NCBI RefSeq assembly: GCF_004745635.1
Contig: NZ_SRLB01000048.1
Span: forward strand, 1 to 34,166
Source: Methylobacterium nonmethylotrophicum
Lineage (GTDB): Bacteria > Pseudomonadota > Alphaproteobacteria > Rhizobiales > Beijerinckiaceae
Direction of reading: 5' to 3'
DNA length: 34,166 bases
Below the pieces are notes generated by a model. It made no database searches and was not told the DNA's origin. It worked only from the letters and a program-made list of their open reading frames with translations. A program made the translations under genes and the position numbers. Of the stretch, positions 33,309-34,166 are shown piece after piece. How positions within the stretch are numbered: position 1 is the first letter of the stretch; every line of letters starts with the position of its first letter.

Positions 33309-33436
33309 AGGAGCACCCGCCCGGTCCGGAATCGCGTGGTCTGCCGCCGCGGCACGCCCTTGACGGGGTCTATGTTGCAGCGCACCCTGTCATTCGTAAA
33401 CCTTTGGTGACGATCGTAAGGGGGGTATCGACGGTC

Positions 33437-33805
33437 ATGCTGTTCCAGCCGCCCGTATTCGAGACGATCTTCCGCATACCGGTCGAGCACCGGCTGCTGA
33501 TCCGGGGCTCGCGCAGCCGCGGCGGCCCGCGGGACGGCGTGCGCTGGTACCACGACGAGTTCGATGGCGAGGGGCGCCTCGTCGCCCGCTACGAGACCTA
33601 CGACGAGACCGACGACAGCGGGCAGGACCGCTGCGGCTGGCGCCGCTACGACGCTGCCGGCCGCCTCCTGGCCCGGCACGAGGTGGCGATGCGCTGGTCG
33701 GCCCTCCTCGCGCTCAAGCAATCGCGCCGCGGCGCAGAGACCGCGCTGCAGCGTGCCGCCAGCCCCCCCGCATCGTCGCCGTCGCGCCGGACCCTGGCAG
33801 CCTGA
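33437..33805 (+). CDS. Hypothetical protein with YD-like strand pairs
   Basis: A 122-residue protein from ATG 33437 (MLFQPPVFETIFR), preceded by AAGGGGGG about 10 bases upstream. The middle has two similar strand-turn units: WYHDEFDGEGRLVARYETYD and WRRYDAAGRLLARHEVAM, reminiscent of YD/MORN-like repeats. The C-terminal tail is Ser/Arg/Pro-rich. There is no signal or membrane segment. Divergent from pyk and the small frame. I do not recognise a family; base composition matches the neighbours. Confidence 0.6.
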   Translation: MLFQPPVFETIFRIPVEHRLLIRGSRSRGGPRDGVRWYHDEFDGEGRLVARYETYDETDDSGQDRCGWRRYDAAGRLLARHEVAMRWSALLALKQSRRGAETALQRAASPPASSPSRRTLAA

Positions 33806-33997
33806 CGCCGCCCGGCACCCCGCCGCGACCTTGACCCGACGCAGAGGCGGCGACCCAGTGCCCGCGGCCAATGTGGCGGCGCGCGGAAGCGCCGTCGGAC
33901 TGGACGGAATCGCAAGGCCTCTGTTCCCGGCGGGCAGGTCTTTCCGGCGGCCAAGGCCGTCCGGGACGATCCCGCTGAGACGCCTTCCGCGTGATCT
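33806..33997. other. Gene-free right flank before the terminal repeat
   Basis: GC-rich sequence with no gene, RNA or clear hairpin recognised. Together with the repeat it makes a 361-bp gene-free right end. Confidence 0.5.
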
Positions 33998-34166
33998 GTC
34001 GGCCGTGAAGAACGTCTAAATCGTTGGAAGATCGCGCGGATTGGTTATGCACACGTCTTCGCGCGTGCAAGGGCTTGGCGTGGGTCAGTGGGTTTCCTTG
34101 CAAATTGCACGCGCGGCGAGGGCGTGATTCCCTGCTCCTGACGACGGGAGCGGGAGACGGGGCATG
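33998..34166. repeat. Right copy of 169-bp terminal inverted repeat
   Basis: Reverse complement of 1-169 with one mismatch at 34015. The copy ends at the last base of the window with GGGAGACGGGGCATG, i.e. an ATG preceded by a purine-rich ribosome-site-like stretch pointing outward. The repeat could therefore be the upstream region of a multicopy gene such as a transposase; that gene is outside the window. Confidence 0.93.

Overview
The window is GC-rich (about 70% by eye) and carries genes typical of Alphaproteobacteria: an ilv leader attenuator, a bioMNY biotin transporter, class I IlvC, and a possible Irr-type iron box. The gene content looks most like Rhizobiales, probably Methylobacteriaceae. 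That placement is inference from protein character, because no rRNA or tRNA gene is present.

Layout. (1) 1-169 and 33998-34166 are inverted copies of one 169-bp repeat, with one mismatch, sitting exactly at the two window edges. (2) 275-4738 (-) encodes a heavy-metal-type RND pump and its periplasmic adaptor; no outer-membrane factor gene is visible. (3) 5049-16438 (-) is a compact eight-gene chemosensory operon: CheW, CheR-TPR, CheW, MCP, hybrid CheA-REC, CheB, a REC-REC histidine kinase and a REC-PAS-kinase-REC protein. (4) 16644-18498 (+) is bioMNY. (5) 18529-21094 (+) is the acetolactate synthase locus: promoter, Val-Leu-Ile-Val leader peptide, terminator hairpin, large subunit and small subunit. 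(6) 21101-21989 (-) holds four tiny membrane-protein frames that look like two copies of a two-gene module; both members of the upstream copy carry one in-frame stop. (7) 22172-24722 holds a glutathione S-transferase, a palindromic intergenic repeat, a DUF924 protein and ilvC. (8) 25235-28194 (+) is a two-gene dehydrogenase operon whose first protein fuses an alpha/beta hydrolase to a gluconate-2-dehydrogenase subunit-3-like domain; the second is a GMC flavoprotein with a four-Cys motif. (9) 28433-29910 pairs dps (+) with a convergent FTR1 iron permease (-), separated by a strong bidirectional terminator. (10) 30492-33805 holds a periplasmic PheC-like protein, pyruvate kinase and two hypothetical proteins.

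How it fits together. Most of the window is chromosomal housekeeping (branched-chain amino-acid synthesis, biotin uptake, glycolysis, iron storage and uptake). The most distinctive system is the chemosensory operon. It has Wsp/Che3-like architecture, but its apparent outputs are two multi-receiver hybrid kinases rather than CheY-to-flagellum or a GGDEF protein. The next most informative items are the complete ilv attenuator, the duplicated and decaying small-membrane-protein module, and the hydrolase-dehydrogenase fusion.
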